Assembly: GCF_001956695.1 (NCBI RefSeq)
Contig: NZ_CP019070.1
Location: forward strand, 1,178,001 to 1,242,000
Source of the DNA: Poseidonibacter parvus
GTDB lineage: Bacteria; Campylobacterota; Campylobacteria; Campylobacterales; Arcobacteraceae
Reading direction: 5' to 3'
DNA length: 64,000 bases
Part shown: in pieces, positions 61,194 to 64,000 of the stretch
Layout of the letters: the number at the start of each line of letters is the position of its first letter
Numbering within the stretch: position 1 is the stretch's first letter
Position numbers and translations under genes: made by a program
Notes under the pieces: generated by a model
Told to the model about the DNA's origin: nothing
Database searches by the model: none
What the model saw: the letters and a program-made list of their open reading frames with translations, nothing else

Positions 61194-62147
61194 ATGGAAC
61201 TATATAATGAATTTGAACCAGCATTTGGACTTATAGGAAAAGCATACAATTTATTTGATAAGTGGCAAACAAAAAAGCATGTAGATGTTGTAACATCATT
61301 TCATAGAAATATATTAGATGGTGAAGAAACAGAAGAGCGAATAAACTATGAAAAAGAGAATATACAAGTAAATCAAGATGACTATTTTACATTATTGAAA
61401 TTTGCAATAGCTGATGATGAAGAACAAAAAACAGATATCTATTCAAATATTTATAAATATATTAGAGATCATCAAAATATAGAAAAACGTGAAAAGAATA
61501 GAATCATAAGAATTACCAAAGCTTTACCTTTTTCTGCAATAGAACTTTTACCTGAAATTTATGTATATAATAAGTTTGATAACTTAGATAAAGACATAAA
61601 GCTATATTTAAGTACATTAGCAAATAACTTTAATTTTGCATTTGAAATAAATTTATTCATTCAATATGGCTTATTTGTTGAAGAATCTATCGTCGGTCAG
61701 GATAAAAGAATCCAAATAACAGAACTGCTTAATAAAATGACAGAAATATTTTTTAAAAAAAATGAATTAACTCCGGAGTTCTTAGATATTTCAAAGAAGG
61801 AAAAAAGAGGAAAAATTATTCTAACTTATGATTTAGAAGATAATAAAAATATTAATAAATTAAAAAGTATTTTCTTTCAATCTAAACTAGACGTAATTTC
61901 AGAAGTAAATTTTGAAACAAATTTAAATGGAATAATACAGAATATTGCTTTTTTGTTTACAAAAAAACCACTATCTAATCAAACAATTAATATTTTAAAA
62001 AAGAATTTAAGAAGAAATAACAAAATTATAAAAGTAACTTTTGATAAAGATGCTATAGATCCAATTCCTGAAATTGGTAATGAATTAATCTTTTTAAATA
62101 ATAAATCTTGTATAGATGCATTTATAGATAGTATTGTAATTGAATAA
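61194..62147 (+). CDS. Unknown intracellular protein in accessory islet
   Basis: The 317-residue protein starts MELYNEFEPAFGLIGKAYNL and has no signal, membrane helix or recognised motif. It is mostly helical up to about 200 (RINYEKENIQVNQDDYFTLL, DIYSNIYKYIRDHQNIEKRE), then mixed (GKIILTYDLEDNKNINKLKS). The ribosome site AAAAGG lies 19 bases from this ATG but only seven from an in-frame CTG at 61182, which may be the real start. It stands between decayed sequences, so it may be a recently acquired or defence-type gene; that is a guess. Confidence 0.6.
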   Translation: MELYNEFEPAFGLIGKAYNLFDKWQTKKHVDVVTSFHRNILDGEETEERINYEKENIQVNQDDYFTLLKFAIADDEEQKTDIYSNIYKYIRDHQNIEKREKNRIIRITKALPFSAIELLPEIYVYNKFDNLDKDIKLYLSTLANNFNFAFEINLFIQYGLFVEESIVGQDKRIQITELLNKMTEIFFKKNELTPEFLDISKKEKRGKIILTYDLEDNKNINKLKSIFFQSKLDVISEVNFETNLNGIIQNIAFLFTKKPLSNQTINILKKNLRRNNKIIKVTFDKDAIDPIPEIGNELIFLNNKSCIDAFIDSIVIE

Positions 62148-62182
62148 TATACAAAAATAAAAAGTAGGGTAGTCACCACCTT

Positions 62183-62242
62183 TTATGTTTATGCAGCTTG
62201 GAATAGTGCTAACTCTACAGTCAATGAAGAATATATAGATTA
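62183..62242 (+). pseudogene. Possible C-terminal remnant of a lost gene
   Basis: A short frame ending at TAA (62240-62242) reads VYAAWNSANSTVNEEYID. The pattern YAAWN...T..EEY resembles the C-terminus of some restriction or nuclease proteins (from memory), but no start or body exists. It could be debris from a deleted gene, or chance. It lies between the unknown gene and the YeeE terminator. Confidence 0.25.
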
Positions 62243-62243
62243 A

Positions 62244-62266
62244 AAAAGGCGTTTTAAACGCCTTTT
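62244..62266. terminator. Bidirectional terminator at YeeE gene end
   Basis: AAAAGGCGTTT (62244-62254) and AAACGCCTTTT (62256-62266) form a GC-containing 11-bp stem. It overlaps the YeeE stop codon and could end transcripts in both directions. Confidence 0.7.
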
Positions 62267-63344
62267 AAATCTGATAGTCGTTGTTGTTATCTTTCCAATC
62301 AAAGATAAAACACATAGGTAGTTTATTTTTCTTATTTAGAAGTAGTGCTGTTATGATTCCTGAAACCATAATAGAAACGATTGCTAAAAAAGATGCAAAA
62401 GCAAGTGTAGAAAGTCCAGTTAATCCTTGTCCAACTGTACAACCAATTGATAAAACACCACCTGTTCCCATAAGTGCTCCACCAATCATATTATATTTTG
62501 TTCTATTAATATTTTGTGCTGCTGTACAACCAAAGCTATATTTTTTATTAATAAATGACATTACAAATGTTCCAAATAAAACACCAATTACAATTGATAT
62601 TGCAAATGATAATTCATTTACTTGATAAAACATAAATAGTTCTAAAGATTTTGCAGTTGGATAAACAAAAGTAATACCTGTTAAGTCAATCACTCTTTCC
62701 ATACTTTCAGCACCTACAACACCAGTTATATACCAAGCAATTGAGATTAAAATCCCAATAACAACTCCATCCCATAATGTTAATACTCTTTTAACTTTTT
62801 TAACTAAAAATAATAGTAAGGCTACTAAAATAGCAAGTACTACAAAAATATTCATTTGTACATTTTCAATATATGATGAAAGATGTATTAAAGTTTCATT
62901 ATTGATAATTGGATTTAAAACACCATGAAGAATACCTTTAGTTGTAGCATAAGCAAAGATACCAATAAAGATAATTGTGATTAAAGAGTTTGAATCACCT
63001 TGTGCAAATTTAATTAATTGTCTATTTCCACAACCGTCAGCTAACATCATTCCAATACCAAATAAAGCTCCACCAAAAATGATAATAAAGTAATTGATAT
63101 CTTCTTTAAAGAACACAGTTTCAGTTAAGTCAATTTCAAAATAACTAGATAGTAAAGATGTGGCAATAATTGCAACAATCATTGCCATTACTACAGAAGA
63201 ACCTCTTCTTGTTGATTTTGTAAGAATAAAATCTTTTACAGAACCACTAAAACAAAACTGCTGTTTTTGAGCCACCATTCCAAAAACTGTTCCAAGAAGT
63301 AAAGCTAAGATATTTACTGTTTCAAATATTTCTAAATCAAACAT
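62265..63344 (-). CDS. YeeE/YedE-family sulfur-compound transporter
   Basis: The 359-residue membrane protein has about nine to ten helices and the YeeE/YedE pattern: MVAQKQQFCFSGSVKDFIL, GIGMMLADGCGNRQLIKFAQG, FGCTAAQNINR and GGVLSIGCTVGQGLTGLS. The conserved Cys residues (in FCFSG, DGCGNR, SIGCT) are those proposed to relay thiosulfate or sulfur in TsuA-type proteins. A rhodanese-like gene follows further upstream on the same strand and a small acidic protein gene abuts its start (one base). Confidence 0.88.
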   Translation of the reverse strand: MFDLEIFETVNILALLLGTVFGMVAQKQQFCFSGSVKDFILTKSTRRGSSVVMAMIVAIIATSLLSSYFEIDLTETVFFKEDINYFIIIFGGALFGIGMMLADGCGNRQLIKFAQGDSNSLITIIFIGIFAYATTKGILHGVLNPIINNETLIHLSSYIENVQMNIFVVLAILVALLLFLVKKVKRVLTLWDGVVIGILISIAWYITGVVGAESMERVIDLTGITFVYPTAKSLELFMFYQVNELSFAISIVIGVLFGTFVMSFINKKYSFGCTAAQNINRTKYNMIGGALMGTGGVLSIGCTVGQGLTGLSTLAFASFLAIVSIMVSGIITALLLNKKNKLPMCFIFDWKDNNNDYQI

Positions 63345-63345
63345 A

Positions 63346-63600
63346 CTATTTATCTAATCTCATTTCTTCTAAAACTTCTAATATTTCAATTGCATCTTCA
63401 TCTTTTAAGTTATTGTTTTCAATATCCAAGATCACTTCATCAAAATATAATTTGATATCTTCCATATATTTTAATTCGTCTTTATCTTCTTTAGTAGATT
63501 TTTTACCTTCAGCTATGTCAAGAAGTTCATCAATGTTTTCTTCTACTTCAGGTAGTACATCTTCTTTTAATAGTTTTTCTAATTCTTGAATTTTACTCAT
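63346..63600 (-). CDS. Small acidic helical protein (paralogue of 42786-43049)
   Basis: The 84-residue protein is acidic and predicted helical (MSKIQELEKLLKEDVLPEVE, then EEDKDELKYMEDI-like segments). It matches the order of the 87-residue protein at 42786-43049, and the two seem to be paralogues. It lies one base upstream of the YeeE gene on the same strand, so it could be a partner of that transporter; that is inferred from position only. Confidence 0.65.
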   Translation of the reverse strand: MSKIQELEKLLKEDVLPEVEENIDELLDIAEGKKSTKEDKDELKYMEDIKLYFDEVILDIENNNLKDEDAIEILEVLEEMRLDK

Positions 63601-63680
63601 TCTCGTTCCTATATTAGTCTAATTTTTGAGATTATATCAAAATAAGTTCTATAGTAAAGAATAAATGTAAAAAAATTAGT

Positions 63681-63708
63681 AAATAAAAAGGGATTAACCT
63701 TTTTATTT
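63681..63708. terminator. Terminator overlapping the rhodanese gene end
   Basis: AAATAAAAAGG (63681-63691) and CCTTTTTATTT (63698-63708) form an 11-bp stem with a six-base loop, covering the stop of the rhodanese-like gene (63703-63705). Confidence 0.6.
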
Positions 63709-64000
63709 ATAACAATGTTCGGCTTTCATTTGACCAAATTTGTTTTTAGTTCCAGCTTTATATTTTTTTGAAGAATAACCAGTTGTTACAGGATTACACG
63801 TATCAATCCAAGAATAAATATCAAATATTTTAACTGTTTTAAATCCCATTAATTTAAAAGTTTCTGCCTCAATAGAAGCTCTTTTTGCTGTGTTACAAAC
63901 AACAATAAGGTTTTGTTTTACAAAATTATCATCATCATCTAATGCAAAGTTCGCAAGAGCTTTTTCAGGTGCTTGTCTTCCAACTCTAACACTTCCTTTT
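63703..64000 (-). CDS. Rhodanese-like sulfurtransferase, 5' part beyond window
   Basis: The minus strand gives the C-terminal ~99 residues of a rhodanese-fold protein: GSVRVGRQAPEKALANFALD, IVVCNTAKRASIEAETF with the active-site Cys loop, then LMGFKTVKIFDIYSWIDTCN and a lysine-rich end. Rhodaneses move sulfane sulfur. Position next to the YeeE/YedE transporter supports a sulfur role. The start is outside the window. Confidence 0.75.
   Translation of the reverse strand, partial: KGSVRVGRQAPEKALANFALDDDDNFVKQNLIVVCNTAKRASIEAETFKLMGFKTVKIFDIYSWIDTCNPVTTGYSSKKYKAGTKNKFGQMKAEHCYK

Noticed and set aside
1-64000. CRISPR arrays, IS elements, prophage or integrase genes
   Set aside because: No regularly spaced repeats, transposase, integrase or phage structural genes were seen on either strand.

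Overview
The window is AT-rich and gene-dense, with short spacers and many 1-11 nt gene overlaps. Its gene content points to a free-living, motile member of the Campylobacterota, most likely an Arcobacter-type genus (Arcobacteraceae). This rests on recognising protein families: kinases of the GEMIGNIAHQWRQP type, FAD/Aer-like PAS domains, a DUF2721 protein, a DUF6172 protein, an MlaA-MlaC-RND set and an NrtS. It was not confirmed by a database search. No phage, IS element, CRISPR array or rRNA is visible.

Layout. 1-2137: small conserved proteins (DUF302, DUF2721, DUF3010). 2231-29189: a long signal-transduction block, interrupted only by hemD, glnS (a GlnRS-YqeY fusion) and an ABC-F ATPase. 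It holds two tandem degenerate receiver-PAS proteins, a branched-chain-type binding protein with a dCache kinase, an operon of REC-PAS-PAS-HD-GYP plus two PhnD-like binding proteins plus a kinase, a five-PAS GGDEF-EAL protein, a PhnD-like protein with a kinase, a CHASE protein with a PAS-PAS kinase, and a diguanylate cyclase carrying three periplasmic binding-protein domains. No ABC permease or transport ATPase accompanies any of these binding proteins, so they look like sensors rather than transport components. Much of the output points to cyclic di-GMP. 29355-31355: peroxiredoxin, thioredoxin reductase and thioredoxin, with a Fur/PerR-like palindrome upstream. 31481-33041: a sensor-less soluble chemoreceptor, NrtS and three tRNA genes (Leu, Ser, Cys). 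33244-35430: a DEAD-box helicase and an aldose-1-epimerase-like protein.

35433-42278 is a thiamine salvage locus on the minus strand: an ABC ATPase and permease, then a TPP riboswitch with its own sigma70-type promoter, then tenA, a ThiY-like binding protein, thiM, thiD, thiE and a divergent Nramp-family protein. 42312-51416 holds small proteins, an amidase, rraA, a methyltransferase, a DsbB/DsbA-type pair, a TlpA-like lipoprotein, an aminotransferase, a HAD phosphatase and an unknown protein with an internal Cys-containing duplication. 51417-51692 is a structured intergenic region and a possible small RNA locus. 51693-58431 is envelope maintenance (RND, MlaC, MlaA, M23 peptidase, TM2 protein, M48 protease) plus yebC. 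58593-60584 has a zinc-ribbon membrane protein, a DMT exporter and a SpoU methyltransferase. 60585-62242 looks like a small accessory islet: one intact unknown gene between decayed sequences. 62265-64000 is sulfur-related: a YeeE/YedE transporter, a small acidic protein and the end of a rhodanese-like gene.

Most notable: the transporter-less binding-protein/kinase/c-di-GMP modules; a CHASE sensor and a kinase in the same frame, separated by one TAA; two receivers with lost phosphorylation residues; a 15-bp perfect palindrome over the start of the DUF3010 gene; a divergent Nramp protein closing the riboswitch-controlled thiamine operon; an unannotated 34-residue membrane peptide gene; and a candidate small RNA near 51540.
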